Shown here piece after piece: positions 45,300 through 54,336 of a DNA stretch of 64,000 nucleotides. The stretch's first letter is position 1. Every line of letters begins with the position of its first letter. Origin of the DNA: Actinomycetota bacterium (lineage in GTDB: Bacteria; Actinomycetota; UBA4738; HRBIN12); the NCBI GenBank assembly GCA_040881665.1, contig JBBECT010000007.1, positions 186,001 to 250,000 on the forward strand, written 5' to 3'. The translations under genes were made by a program, and so were the position numbers. The notes under the pieces are model-generated. The model was not told where the DNA came from, did not search any database, and was given only the letters and a program-made list of their open reading frames with translations.

Positions 45300-45308
45300 C
45301 GGAGGAGC

Positions 45309-45314
45309 AGCCTA
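45309..45314 (-). promoter_or_regulatory. candidate near-leaderless -10 for the GT4-rmlB-rmlD operon
   Basis: TAGGCT on the minus strand, 9 nt before the ATG at 45299, in the 76-nt gap after rmlA. The intervening GCTCCTCCG is not an SD. Confidence 0.45.
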
Positions 45315-45375
45315 CCGTGGGCCGAGGCACCGCCGTCCATCGTCGGGACCGGGCCCTGGGCGGCGACATCGGAGC

Positions 45376-46434
45376 TCAGTCGACCTCGACGCGGCTCTGG
45401 TCGCCGACGATCAATCGATGCATCCCCGTTCCGCCCGTGTGGACGACCTCGACCCCCTTGCCGAGGATCGACCCGGTCAGGCCGCGAACGTCACGGATCG
45501 AACAACCCTGGAGCACGATCGAATCTTCGACGTGCGATCCCGAGATCCGGCACGCATCGCCGACCGACGTGTTCGGACCGAGCACCGATCCCTCGACGAC
45601 GGAGCCCTCGCCGATCACGACGGGTCCGCGGAGCGTCGATCGATGCACCTTCGCTCCCGCGGCCACGATCACGTTGCCCTCGAGGGTGGATGCATCGTCG
45701 ACCGTTCCCGCCACGTCCGGCTGCTGTACCTCGAGCATGATGCGGTTCGCCTCGAGCAGATCCTCGGGTTTGCCGGTGTCCTTCCACCACCCGGAGACCA
45801 TCGACGCGCGGACGGTCTTGCCCGTGTCGATCAGCTGCTGGATCGCGTCGGTGATCTCGAGCTCGCCACGGCCGCTCGGACGGATCGCCTTGGCGGCCTG
45901 GAGGATCGAGTCGTCGAACAGGTATACGCCGACGAGAGCGAGGTCGGAGATGTGCTGCGCCGGCTTCTCGACGAGCCGCGTGACCCGGTCGCCGTCGAGC
46001 ACCGCAACACCGAAGCGCTCGGGCTCGCGAACGCGCGCGAGGAAGATCTGCGCGTCGGGCCGATGCCGATCGAACTCCTGGACGAATCCCGCCAGACCTT
46101 CCAGCAGCACGTTGTCCCCCAGGTACATCAGGAACGGTTCACCGCGGACGAAGTCCTCGGCCGTGAGCACCGCGTGCGCGAGGCCGAGCGGCGCGGTCTG
46201 CGGGATGTAGGTCACCGACACGCCCCATCGGGCACCGTCCCCCACCGCGGCACGGACCTCCTCCGCGGTCGAGCCCACGATGATCCCGACCTCGGTGATG
46301 CCCGCGTCGCGGATCGCCTCGAGCGCGCAGAACAGGATCGGTCGGTTCGCGATCGGGATCAGCTGTTTGGCTTGCGTGTGGGTGATCGGGCGCAGGCGCG
46401 ACCCTTCGCCGCCGGCGAGGACCAGCGCCCGCAT
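45376..46434 (-). CDS. rmlA: glucose-1-phosphate thymidylyltransferase, long form
   Basis: A 352-aa enzyme making dTDP-glucose, the first step towards dTDP-rhamnose. Nucleotidyltransferase motifs: LVLAGGEGSRLRPITHTQAK near the N-terminus, the metal site YLGDNVL and ARVREPERFGVAVLDG, then GWWKDTGKPEDL. After residue about 245 there is a left-handed beta-helix with hexapeptide repeats, characteristic of the long form rather than classical 290-aa RmlA. The ATG at 46432-46434 shares one base with the LCP gene's stop; a GTG two codons upstream is less likely. Confidence 0.92.
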   Translation of the reverse strand: MRALVLAGGEGSRLRPITHTQAKQLIPIANRPILFCALEAIRDAGITEVGIIVGSTAEEVRAAVGDGARWGVSVTYIPQTAPLGLAHAVLTAEDFVRGEPFLMYLGDNVLLEGLAGFVQEFDRHRPDAQIFLARVREPERFGVAVLDGDRVTRLVEKPAQHISDLALVGVYLFDDSILQAAKAIRPSGRGELEITDAIQQLIDTGKTVRASMVSGWWKDTGKPEDLLEANRIMLEVQQPDVAGTVDDASTLEGNVIVAAGAKVHRSTLRGPVVIGEGSVVEGSVLGPNTSVGDACRISGSHVEDSIVLQGCSIRDVRGLTGSILGKGVEVVHTGGTGMHRLIVGDQSRVEVD

Positions 46435-47840
46435 CAGCACTCCGGCTCTGACGCCGGCGGCTCGTCGCCCTCGCCGGGCTCCACGGGTTCGTAGCCGTCG
46501 GTGACCACGAGCGCCACGTCGAGCGCGCCGAGAGAGCCCTTCGGGACCTCGACCGTCTTCATGCCGCCCACGTAGCTCTCGACGACGTCACGCGCCTGCT
46601 CGGATCCCTTCTCGTACACGATCGCGGAGCCGGTGACGTCGACGTCGAGCTCCGCGGCGTCCCGCACGAGCAGGTCGACGTCGAACCCACCCTGCGTCAC
46701 GACCTCGAGCACCGACGCCGCCTTCCCCTCCGACCGGTCGTCGTAGACACCGGTCACGACGTTCGCGGGTGACAGGGGGGTCGACTCGAGCTCTTTGCCG
46801 ATGTCGCCGAGGGAGCGTCCTTCGCGCAGCGCGAGGAACATGTCCTCCGCCACCGGGTCGAGGCGAACGATGCTGACACCGTTGGGGAACTTCGGCGTGT
46901 AGTCGATGTAGTCCACCGATCCCGGAACCGCGCGGAAGTCCGCCTGGCCCGTGGAGATCCCCCGGAGCTGGCTCGCGAGGTAGCCGAGATCCGCGGGTGT
47001 GAGCCCCGGATCGATCCACAGGTTGAGCGCCGCCGACGAGACGAGATCGGGCAGGCTCCCGATCGCGGCGGGCGAGAGCAGCTCCGACATCAGGGCACGG
47101 AAGAACTGCTGCTGTCGCGTGATCCGCGCGAAGTCGGGGATGCAGTCCCCTTCGAGGTTCCTCGTGCGCACGACGGCGAGGGCGGTCTTGCCGTCGAGAT
47201 GATGACAACCTGCCTGCAGATCGAGGCCGGCCAGCGGATCCACCATGTCGGTCGGGAAACACATGTCCACGCCGTCCACCGCGTCGACGACGTCCTGGAA
47301 CCCCGCGAGGTTCACATACATCATGTGGTGGATCTCCAGTCCGGTCAGGTCCGTGATCGTCTGCGCGACGCGGTGCGCACCGCCCTCCCGGATCCCCCCG
47401 ACGAACGCGGAGTTGATCTTGCCCAGACCCTCGCCGGGAACCCGGACCCACAGGTCCCTGGGGAAGCTCAGGATCGTCGCGCGTTCCTGGTCCGGTTCGG
47501 TGTGAACGACGATGATCGTGTCGGATCGTTCCTCCCCGCCGATGTCGCTGTTGGTCCCGAACGCCTCGCGATCCTCGGCATCGAGTCCCGCGCGATCGTC
47601 GCTGCCGAGCAGGAGGTAGTTGCACGACTCCTCGTCGCAGTTCCCCTTGATCGCCCTGCCGAGATCCCGGCCGCCGGGCTCCGTAGGAGGAGGTGGCGGG
47701 ACGTTCAACTCGCCTGCGGCCCAGACGTAGGTGCCGATCCCGACGCCGCCTCCCATCGCAACGAGGATCGCGGCGAACGCGGTGAGGACCAGCACGGTTC
47801 GAGTGAAGCGCCCACCGGGCGTGAGCTTGCGGGTTGCCAT
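46434..47840 (-). CDS. LytR-CpsA-Psr (LCP) glycopolymer ligase with LytR_C domain
   Basis: A 468-aa membrane protein that attaches lipid-linked glycopolymers to peptidoglycan. An N-terminal membrane helix (about residues 17-43) is followed by a proline-rich linker and the LCP domain (LLLGSDDRAG; RSDTIIVVHTEP; SFPRDLWVRVPGEG; RTRNLEGDCIPDFARITRQQ) with the conserved Asp and Arg residues. A C-terminal LytR_C domain occupies about 370-455. TACCCT lies 7 nt before the ATG. It heads the polysaccharide block and fits the last step, transfer of the exported chain to the wall; it corresponds to Rv3267 in mycobacteria. Confidence 0.94.
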   Translation of the reverse strand: MATRKLTPGGRFTRTVLVLTAFAAILVAMGGGVGIGTYVWAAGELNVPPPPPTEPGGRDLGRAIKGNCDEESCNYLLLGSDDRAGLDAEDREAFGTNSDIGGEERSDTIIVVHTEPDQERATILSFPRDLWVRVPGEGLGKINSAFVGGIREGGAHRVAQTITDLTGLEIHHMMYVNLAGFQDVVDAVDGVDMCFPTDMVDPLAGLDLQAGCHHLDGKTALAVVRTRNLEGDCIPDFARITRQQQFFRALMSELLSPAAIGSLPDLVSSAALNLWIDPGLTPADLGYLASQLRGISTGQADFRAVPGSVDYIDYTPKFPNGVSIVRLDPVAEDMFLALREGRSLGDIGKELESTPLSPANVVTGVYDDRSEGKAASVLEVVTQGGFDVDLLVRDAAELDVDVTGSAIVYEKGSEQARDVVESYVGGMKTVEVPKGSLGALDVALVVTDGYEPVEPGEGDEPPASEPEC

Positions 47841-47847
47841 GCGCCAC

Positions 47848-47853
47848 AGGGTA
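47848..47853 (-). promoter_or_regulatory. candidate leaderless -10 for the LCP gene
   Basis: TACCCT on the minus strand with 7 nt to the LCP ATG at 47840. Confidence 0.55.
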
Positions 47854-48014
47854 CCGGGAGGGTACGGGCACCCCTAGGCCGGGACGGTGGCGATCGTGTG
47901 GCGACCCCGTGACGCTTGCGGGGCAGTCCGGACCACTGGACAATCCGGGCGACGGAGACGTCGGGGGCCGACCGGCGGAGTTCGGCAGCGGGCCCGACGG
48001 CGCAGGGAGCAGGG

Positions 48015-48917
48015 ATGAGCACACCAGAGATCGAGATCCTCGTGATCGAACACGACGACGCCGCGGCCGCGGTCGTGCAACATGCGCTCGACACCCTCGA
48101 GACCCCACCGGTGCATGCGCGGCGCGTCGAGGCATTCGCGCAGGCCCCGGAGGCGCTGGCGTCCGAACCGATCGACCTGGTGATCGCGGACCTGTCCGTT
48201 CCGAGTGACGAGGGGTCCGCCGACGCGAACGATGTCCTCCGATCGCTCGACGTCCCCGTCATCGTCATGGTCGCCGAGCGCGACCGCGGGATCGGTATCG
48301 AGGCGATCCGCGACGGCGCCCAGGACTACTTCGTGAAGGAACGGACCGACCCCGACGGTCTCGGACGCGCGATCCGGTACGCCCTGGACCGGCACCGGCT
48401 GCAACGTGAGCTCGCCCAGCTCGCGACGACCGACGAGCTGACGGGCCTCCGCAACCGGCGCGGGTTCACTCCGCTCGCCGAACACCACCTCAAACTCGCC
48501 GACCGAGCCGGCGTTCCGATCGTCCTCCTGTTCCTCACCCTCGACGGTCGGCAGGAGATCAACGAGGCGTACGGACATGAGGCGGGTTCCCAACTCCTGG
48601 TCGAGACCGCGGAGGTCCTCCGCAACGCGACACGCGATTCCGATCTCGCGGCGCGCCTGTCCGGGGACGCGTTCTGTATGCTGCTCACCGGCGACGCGGC
48701 CGGTGCCGAAGCCGCGGTGCTGTCCCGGGTCGTCGAGGGGCTGGCAGTGCGCAACGCGGCGGCGCGGCGTCCTTACGACCTTTCGGTCTCGATCGGGAGC
48801 GCGAGATACCAGCCCACGAGTGGGCGGAGCCTCGACGAGCTGATCGACAAAGCGGCGGCGAGGATGGCCGAGCAGCGGCCCGGCGATCCCGATCCCTCGC
48901 CCCAGGACCAGGCGTGA
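48015..48917 (+). CDS. receiver-GGDEF protein with degenerate active site
   Basis: A 300-aa protein with an N-terminal receiver-like domain (ILVIEHDDAAAAVV; phospho-acceptor candidate D59 in LVIADLSVP; K108 in DYFVKER) and a GGDEF-like domain from about residue 137 (TTDELTGLRNRRGFTPL). The signature GGDEF is SGDAF (about 216-220), so diguanylate cyclase activity is doubtful; it may bind nucleotide or act as a scaffold. The ATG has GGGAG 5 nt upstream. It precedes the ECF sigma factor gene by 48 nt on the same strand and diverges from the LCP gene. Confidence 0.83.
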   Translation: MSTPEIEILVIEHDDAAAAVVQHALDTLETPPVHARRVEAFAQAPEALASEPIDLVIADLSVPSDEGSADANDVLRSLDVPVIVMVAERDRGIGIEAIRDGAQDYFVKERTDPDGLGRAIRYALDRHRLQRELAQLATTDELTGLRNRRGFTPLAEHHLKLADRAGVPIVLLFLTLDGRQEINEAYGHEAGSQLLVETAEVLRNATRDSDLAARLSGDAFCMLLTGDAAGAEAAVLSRVVEGLAVRNAAARRPYDLSVSIGSARYQPTSGRSLDELIDKAAARMAEQRPGDPDPSPQDQA

Positions 48918-48965
48918 TCCGCATGGGCTTCCAGCGCGAACACACGGTGAGCGGAGGGACCGCAC

Positions 48966-49601
48966 GTGACGGGAGCGACGCAGGTGCTGCAGCGGCCGGC
49001 CGCCGGACCGGATCCGACGGGGCCGGGCATGCCTGATCCTCCCCAGATCCACGACGCGGACCTGATGGCCGCGATCCGGGGCGGGGACGAGGATGCGTTC
49101 CGGCGCCTGTTCCGTCGGTATGCCCCGACCGCGCAGTCGCTGGCGCACCGGATCCTCCGACAGCCGTTCCTCGCGGAGGAGATCGTGCAGGAGGTGTTCC
49201 TCGCCGTGTGGCGCGATCCTTTCGCGCACGACCCGAACCGTGGGTCGGTCAAGAGCTGGGTGATGGGGATGGTCCATCACCGTTCGGTCGACGCCGTCCG
49301 GCGCGAGGAGGCACAGCGGCGGCGCGCCCGCGAGGCGATCCCCGACATCGTGGATGTCTCCGACGACCCGGGGGTGACGGTTCCGGAGGAGATCGGTCTG
49401 CCCGAGGAACGCACGATCGTGCGGAGCGCACTCGCCGAGCTGCCCGCGGAGCAGCGCCGGGTGCTCGAGTTGATGTATTTCGGCGGGCGATCGCAGTCGC
49501 AGATCGCCGAGGACCTGTCGCTGCCGCTCGGAACCGTGAAGTCCCGCACCCTGTTGGGGATGCGGCGGATGCGCACCGCGCTGGTGGGGATCGAACGATG
49601 A
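48966..49601 (+). CDS. ECF-type RNA polymerase sigma factor (SigK-like)
   Basis: A 211-aa ECF sigma factor. Region 2 is IRGGDEDAFRRLFRRY through EIVQEVFLAVWRD, and region 4 is ALAELPAEQRRVLELMYFGG with the helix-turn-helix SQSQIAEDLSLPLGTVKSR. It is co-transcribed with an RskA-type anti-sigma factor (ATGA overlap), the arrangement of SigK/RskA, which responds to envelope or redox signals in mycobacteria. The GTG start has GGAGGG 7 nt upstream. An internal ATG at residue 22 (MPDPPQIHDADL) is an alternative. Confidence 0.92.
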   Translation: MTGATQVLQRPAAGPDPTGPGMPDPPQIHDADLMAAIRGGDEDAFRRLFRRYAPTAQSLAHRILRQPFLAEEIVQEVFLAVWRDPFAHDPNRGSVKSWVMGMVHHRSVDAVRREEAQRRRAREAIPDIVDVSDDPGVTVPEEIGLPEERTIVRSALAELPAEQRRVLELMYFGGRSQSQIAEDLSLPLGTVKSRTLLGMRRMRTALVGIER

Positions 49602-50335
49602 ACGGCCACGACCGGATCGAAGAACTGCTCGCGGCCCGAGCCCTGGATGGGCTGGATCCCGCCGACGAGGACGCGCTCGAACGCGAGCTGGGGACGCACG
49701 GTCCCGCATGCGCGGACTGTCACCGACTGCGTCTCGAGTTCGACGAGGTGGCCGGCCGCATGGCCTTCGCGCTCCCCCCATCGCCGGTCCGCGCCGGCGT
49801 GGAGGACGAGATCCTTGCGAGGGCACGTATCGACGGTCGCCCCGATCCCGATGAGGGAACTGCCCGGGTCCGGGCGTTGGAGCGTCCGCGGGCCGCGCGG
49901 GAGGAAGACCGCCCAGGCACCTGGTTGCGGACGGCCGTCGCGCTGGCCGCGGCGTTCGCGCTGTTCGCGGGAGGATGGATCGCGGGCAGTGCGCTGCGCG
50001 AAGACTCGCCGATCGATCTGCGGTCGGCGCGCGTCGTGGACTTCGACGCCCAGGCGGGGACCCTCTCGATGGCCTACGAGCCGGGGAAGCCGGGCGTCCT
50101 GATCCTCGGCTCGGATCTGCCCTCCCCCGGCGTGGACAAGGTCTACGGCCTGTGGATGATCGAGGACGACACACCGACCTCGGGCGGGTGCCTCGTGCCG
50201 GGTCCGGATGGATCGATCGCCGAACTCGTCGATGCCGAGATGGCCTCGACCGAGGTCATGGCGGTGACCGTGGAGCCGTCGTCCTGCCCGGCCGCGCCGA
50301 CGACCGATCCGATCGCGACGGCGTCGCTGCTCTGA
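49598..50335 (+). CDS. RskA-type membrane anti-sigma factor
   Basis: A 245-aa anti-sigma factor. The N-terminal cytoplasmic domain has the zinc-binding H34-x3-C38-x2-C41 (THGPACADC), which grips the sigma factor. A membrane helix spans about residues 110-131, and the periplasm-facing C-terminal RskA domain contains KPGVLILGSDLPSPGVDKVYGLWMIED. Release normally needs regulated proteolysis in the membrane. The start is fixed by the ATGA overlap with the sigma gene. Confidence 0.92.
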   Translation: MNGHDRIEELLAARALDGLDPADEDALERELGTHGPACADCHRLRLEFDEVAGRMAFALPPSPVRAGVEDEILARARIDGRPDPDEGTARVRALERPRAAREEDRPGTWLRTAVALAAAFALFAGGWIAGSALREDSPIDLRSARVVDFDAQAGTLSMAYEPGKPGVLILGSDLPSPGVDKVYGLWMIEDDTPTSGGCLVPGPDGSIAELVDAEMASTEVMAVTVEPSSCPAAPTTDPIATASLL

Positions 50336-50387
50336 CCGCGAGCGGGAGCGGATCCGTCGTGGCCGTGCCGACCCCGGGCGGGGGCTC

Positions 50388-51254
50388 CTACCAATCCGGG
50401 TCGTCGCCGTCGATCGTCCCGGCGTCCGGGGGACGGACGACGAGCACCGAGCACGCGGCGTGCGAGGTCACGTGTTCGCTCACGCTGCCCAGGAGGAGGC
50501 GCGCCATACCGGAGATCCCCCGGTGGCCGATCACGAGCAGGTCGGCGCCGTCGCGTTCGGCCACCTTCACGATCGCACTCTCGGGCCGGCCCATCGCCAT
50601 CTCGAGCAAGGGTTCGACCCCCTGGGCGCGCGCAGTCTCGTAGGCGGGGGCGAGCTCCTCGGAGATCTCGTCGGTCGTTGGGTCGATCGTCCACTCCTCG
50701 CCCCTGCCACGGAAGACCGGGATCACGTGCATGATGCGAAGTTCCGCCTCCGCGAGGCCGGCGATCTGGGCCGCGATCCCCGCCGTGTGCGCCGAGGCTT
50801 CAGACCCGTCGACGCCGCAGACGATCCGGGCGGGGAACCCATCCGGGCCGGGCCGGGCGACGAGGACCGAGCTGTTCGACTCCTGGACGACGTGAGAGGT
50901 GACCCGCCCGATCTTGTGCGGCCGCTCGAGCAGCCCGGCGTCCGCCCCGACGCAGATCAACTCCACCTGGTGGTCGGAGGCCTCCTGAACCAGCGCCCGC
51001 GCCGGCTCGCCGGCGATCACCGACGGCGTTCCCTCGGCCCCGAACGCGCGGGCGAGATCCACCGCTTCGTCGAGGACGCTCAGGGCCTCCGCCTCGAGCT
51101 CGCCGTCGTGGGGCCGTCCCACGTCCAGGACGAAGACCAGGTCGAGCTGGGCCCCCGTGAGGGCGGCGATCCTCGCCCCCTGCGCGACCGCGACGGCGGC
51201 ACGATCGGACCCGTCGCTGCCGACGAGGACCCTGCCTTCGCCCAGTCCCTTCAT
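50388..51254 (-). CDS. tandem universal stress protein (UspA x2)
   Basis: A 288-aa protein with two Usp domains. The first runs about 1-135 (VLVGSDGSDRAAVAVA; ICVGADAGLLERPHKIGRV) and the second about 140-280 (IVCGVDGSEASAHTAGIA; LLVIGHRGISGMARLLLGSV). The second domain keeps the ATP-binding G-x2-G-x9-G-S/T motif; the first has a less perfect version. Tandem Usp proteins in actinobacteria respond to hypoxia and stationary phase. The ATG has GAGGAG upstream and a TATCCT box lies at 51293-51298. It converges on the anti-sigma gene. Confidence 0.92.
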   Translation of the reverse strand: MKGLGEGRVLVGSDGSDRAAVAVAQGARIAALTGAQLDLVFVLDVGRPHDGELEAEALSVLDEAVDLARAFGAEGTPSVIAGEPARALVQEASDHQVELICVGADAGLLERPHKIGRVTSHVVQESNSSVLVARPGPDGFPARIVCGVDGSEASAHTAGIAAQIAGLAEAELRIMHVIPVFRGRGEEWTIDPTTDEISEELAPAYETARAQGVEPLLEMAMGRPESAIVKVAERDGADLLVIGHRGISGMARLLLGSVSEHVTSHAACSVLVVRPPDAGTIDGDDPDW

Positions 51255-51292
51255 CGTCGTCTCCTCGCCCGGTTCGGACCTCGGACCGCCCG

Positions 51293-51298
51293 AGGATA
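51293..51298 (-). promoter_or_regulatory. candidate -10 for the universal stress protein gene
   Basis: TATCCT on the minus strand, about 39 nt before the ATG and just before the repeat copy at 51308. Confidence 0.4.
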
Positions 51299-51307
51299 CT
51301 TGTACTG

Positions 51308-51356
51308 CTGGGGTCTACGTTCGCTCGCTGCGCTCGCTCACTGCTTGAGACCCCAG
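51308..51356. repeat. dispersed palindromic repeat, copy 2
   Basis: A 49-bp copy of the element at 15737-15786, with arms CTGGGGTCT and AGACCCCAG and the same interior less one base. It is followed by the same ACCCCG. It lies between aconitase and the universal stress protein gene. Confidence 0.85.
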
Positions 51357-51368
51357 ACCCCGTTCCTG

Positions 51369-51400
51369 CTGGGGTCTACGTTCGCTCGCTGCGCTCGCTC
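51369..51400. repeat. dispersed palindromic repeat, copy 3 (truncated)
   Basis: The left arm CTGGGGTCT and the CGCTCGCT interior are repeated exactly, but the right arm is missing. The copy runs into the 3' end region of the aconitase gene (stop at 51412). Tandem placement with copy 2 suggests local duplication. Confidence 0.8.
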
Positions 51401-51411
51401 CGCGCCGGGCC

Positions 51412-54129
51412 TCAGGGGAGAAGGCCGCGCACGACCGTTCGGAGGACGCCGCCGTTGCGGTAGTACTCCAGCTCTGCGGGCTGGTCGATCCGCACGGTCG
51501 CGGGGAACGACACGACCGAGCCGTCTGCGCGCGTCGCGTCGACGGTTACCTGGAGCCCCGGCTGCAGTGCGCCCGCGATCCCGCGCACGCCATAGGTCTC
51601 GGTGCCGTCGAGGCCGAGCGAGGAGGCGGAGGAGCCGGCCTCGTACTGGAGCGGCAGGATGCCCATCCCGACGAGGTTGCTGCGGTGGATCCGCTCGTAG
51701 CTCTCCGCAATCACGACGCGGACCCCGAGCAGCGAGGGACCCTTGGCCGCCCAGTCGCGCGACGATCCGGACCCGTACTCCTTGCCGGCGAGGACCACGA
51801 GCGGAACGCCTTCGTCCCGGTAGCGCGTCGCGGCGTCGTAGATCGTCGTGACCTCGCCGCCGGGGAGGTGCGTGGTCCACGGACCCTCGGTGTCGGGCGC
51901 CAGCTCGTTGCGGAGCCGGACGTTCGCGAAGGTCCCGCGCAGCATCACTTCGTGGTTCCCACGACGCGACCCGTAGGAGTTGAAGTCGGGCTGGCCGACT
52001 CCGCGCTCGAGGAGGTACCGCCCGGCCGGCGAGTCGGGCTTGATCGCCCCGGCCGGTGAGATGTGGTCGGTCGTGACCGAATCACCGACCTTCACGAGCA
52101 CCCGGGCGCCGATCACGTCTGTCGGTTCCGCATCGGCCTGGTCGAGGCCGGCGAAGAACGGGGGTTCCTGTACGTAGGTCGAGTCCGGGTCCCACGCGTA
52201 CATCGCTCCCGTCGGGGAATCGAGGGCGTTCCACCGCTCGTCGCCGTCGAAGATCCGCGCGTACTGGGCTCGGAACTGCTCTGCGGTGACGGCCTGGGTG
52301 ACGGCCTCGGTGATTTCGTCCGGAGAGGGCCACACATCGCGCAGGAACACCGGTGTGCCGTCGGCGTGTCCGATCGGCTCCGTGGTCAGATCGACGTCCA
52401 CCCGGCCCGCGAGCGCATACGCGACGACGAGTGGTGGGGACGCGAGGTAGCTGCCGCGAACGAGGGCGTGGATCCGTCCCTCGAAGTTGCGGTTCCCCGA
52501 CAGAACGGCGGCCACCGTCAGGTCGCGTTCCTCGATCTGCTCGGCGACCTCATCCGGCAGCGGACCCGAGTTGCCGATGCAGGTGGTGCACCCGTACCCG
52601 ACGAGACCGAATCCGAGCTTGTCGAGGTAGGGGGTGAGCCCTGCCGCGTCCAGGTAGTCCGTCACGACGCGTGAGCCGGGTGCGAGACTCGTCTTCACCC
52701 ATGGCTTGGCCGACAGGCCGGCCTCGACGGCTCGCTTCGCGAGCAGCCCGGCCGCGAGCATCACCGAGGGGTTCGACGTGTTCGTGCAGCTCGTGATCGC
52801 GGCGATCACGACCGAGCCGTCACCGATCGTCGCCTCGCCCGCGGTCTGGGCCGGGTCCACCTCGCCGCCCGGTAGTGCCTCCTCCGGCTCGGGCTGACCG
52901 CCCTCGCCGACGAATCGCCCGATCTCGGAGGGCTTCGGCCCGGGCTCGAGGTGATCCCGGTACGCCTCGACGAACGAGCTCCATACGTTCGAGAGCGCGA
53001 CGCGGTCCTGGGGCCGCCGTGGCCCGGCGAGCGAGGGCTCGATCGACGCCAGGTCGAGATCGAGCACCTCGGAGAACACGGGCTCGGGATCGCCGTCGCG
53101 ACGGAAGAGCTGCTGCTCCTTCGTGTAGCGCTCGGTGAGGTCGGCGGCATCGCCGCGGCCGGTGAACCGCAGGTAGGTCAACGTGACGTCATCGACCGGG
53201 AAGAATGCCGCGGTGGCTCCGTACTCGGGGCACATGTTCGACAGCGTGGCCCGGTCGGCGAGCTCCAGGCTCGAGAGTCCGTCGCCGAAGAACTCGACGA
53301 ACGAGCCGACCACTCCGTGCGCGCGGAGCTTCTCGGTCAGGGTGAGGACGAGATCGGTCGCGGTCGTTCCGGCCGGCAATGCACCGGAGGCTCGAACGCC
53401 CACGACCACGGGCTGGGGAAGGAACATCGGCTGGCCCAGCATCGCGGCCTCAGCCTCGATCCCCCCCACCCCCCAACCGAGCACGCCGAGTCCGTTGATC
53501 ATCGTCGTGTGCGAGTCGGTGCCGACGAGGGTGTCGGGGATCGCGACACCCTCACGGACCTGGACGACCCTGCCGAGATGCTCGAGGTTCACCTGGTGGC
53601 AGATCCCCGCCCCCGGCGGCACCACGCGCAGATCGTCGAACGCCTGTTGCGCCCACCGCAGCAACGTGTACCGCTCGCCGTTGCGGCGGTACTCCCAGTC
53701 GATGTTCGCTTGGTACGCGTCCTCGGTGCGGAATCGATCGACCTGCACCGAGTGATCGATCACGAGGTCGACCGGCACGAGCGGGTTCACCTGGTGCGGG
53801 TCGCCCCCGGATCGGGCGACCGCCGACCGGATCGCCGCGAGATCGACGACGGCGGGGACGCCGGTGAAGTCTTGCATCAGCACCCGCGCCGGCATGAACG
53901 CGATGTCGGTGGCGGGCCCGGGCCACCCGGCGAGCGCACGCACGTCGTGGTCACGGACGTCGCGCGATCCGGCGCGGCGGAGCAGGTTCTCCAGGAGGAT
54001 CTTCACGGTGTGCGGCAGGCCGGAGACGTCGGCGCCGACCGCGTCGGCGAGCCACGGGAGCGAATACAACTCGAGGGAGCCGGCGGCGGCGTCGAGCCGC
54101 GACCGGGCGCCGGTCAGGTCACTGGGCAT
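51412..54129 (-). CDS. acnA: aconitate hydratase
   Basis: A 905-aa AcnA-type aconitase that interconverts citrate and isocitrate in the TCA cycle and glyoxylate shunt. The 4Fe-4S ligands are visible: Cys in ITSCTNTSNPS and two in GYGCTTCIGNSG. Other family motifs: TDSHTTMINGLGVLGWGVGG, NMCPEYGATAAFF, LSGNRNFEGRIH and, in the C-terminal swivel domain, GKEYGSGSSRDWAAKG. The ATG at 54127-54129 is where similarity begins; the SD is weak. A palindromic repeat follows it downstream, and it diverges from nurA with a 207-nt gap. Confidence 0.96.
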   Translation of the reverse strand: MPSDLTGARSRLDAAAGSLELYSLPWLADAVGADVSGLPHTVKILLENLLRRAGSRDVRDHDVRALAGWPGPATDIAFMPARVLMQDFTGVPAVVDLAAIRSAVARSGGDPHQVNPLVPVDLVIDHSVQVDRFRTEDAYQANIDWEYRRNGERYTLLRWAQQAFDDLRVVPPGAGICHQVNLEHLGRVVQVREGVAIPDTLVGTDSHTTMINGLGVLGWGVGGIEAEAAMLGQPMFLPQPVVVGVRASGALPAGTTATDLVLTLTEKLRAHGVVGSFVEFFGDGLSSLELADRATLSNMCPEYGATAAFFPVDDVTLTYLRFTGRGDAADLTERYTKEQQLFRRDGDPEPVFSEVLDLDLASIEPSLAGPRRPQDRVALSNVWSSFVEAYRDHLEPGPKPSEIGRFVGEGGQPEPEEALPGGEVDPAQTAGEATIGDGSVVIAAITSCTNTSNPSVMLAAGLLAKRAVEAGLSAKPWVKTSLAPGSRVVTDYLDAAGLTPYLDKLGFGLVGYGCTTCIGNSGPLPDEVAEQIEERDLTVAAVLSGNRNFEGRIHALVRGSYLASPPLVVAYALAGRVDVDLTTEPIGHADGTPVFLRDVWPSPDEITEAVTQAVTAEQFRAQYARIFDGDERWNALDSPTGAMYAWDPDSTYVQEPPFFAGLDQADAEPTDVIGARVLVKVGDSVTTDHISPAGAIKPDSPAGRYLLERGVGQPDFNSYGSRRGNHEVMLRGTFANVRLRNELAPDTEGPWTTHLPGGEVTTIYDAATRYRDEGVPLVVLAGKEYGSGSSRDWAAKGPSLLGVRVVIAESYERIHRSNLVGMGILPLQYEAGSSASSLGLDGTETYGVRGIAGALQPGLQVTVDATRADGSVVSFPATVRIDQPAELEYYRNGGVLRTVVRGLLP

Positions 54130-54323
54130 GGGGGTCGAGATCCTCGCTCTCGTCGTCCAACGATCGAACGGGCGGCGTGCTCGTGCGTGCTCGCTTCGCT
54201 CCAATCCTCGCAGACGACGGACCGGAGGCGTCAACTGCAACCACGGTCACGCACGGGGTCGCCCTGGATTCCGAACGCGATCCCCTCACCTGGACCCGAG
54301 CGCCGGGTGTCCGGAGGGACGCA

Positions 54324-54329
54324 TAGGAT
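54324..54329 (+). promoter_or_regulatory. candidate leaderless -10 for the nurA-herA-sbcDC operon
   Basis: TAGGAT followed by 7 nt and the nurA GTG at 54337. It is the same box and spacing as at manB. It supports the GTG as the true start. Confidence 0.55.
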
Positions 54330-54336
54330 ACGGCGC

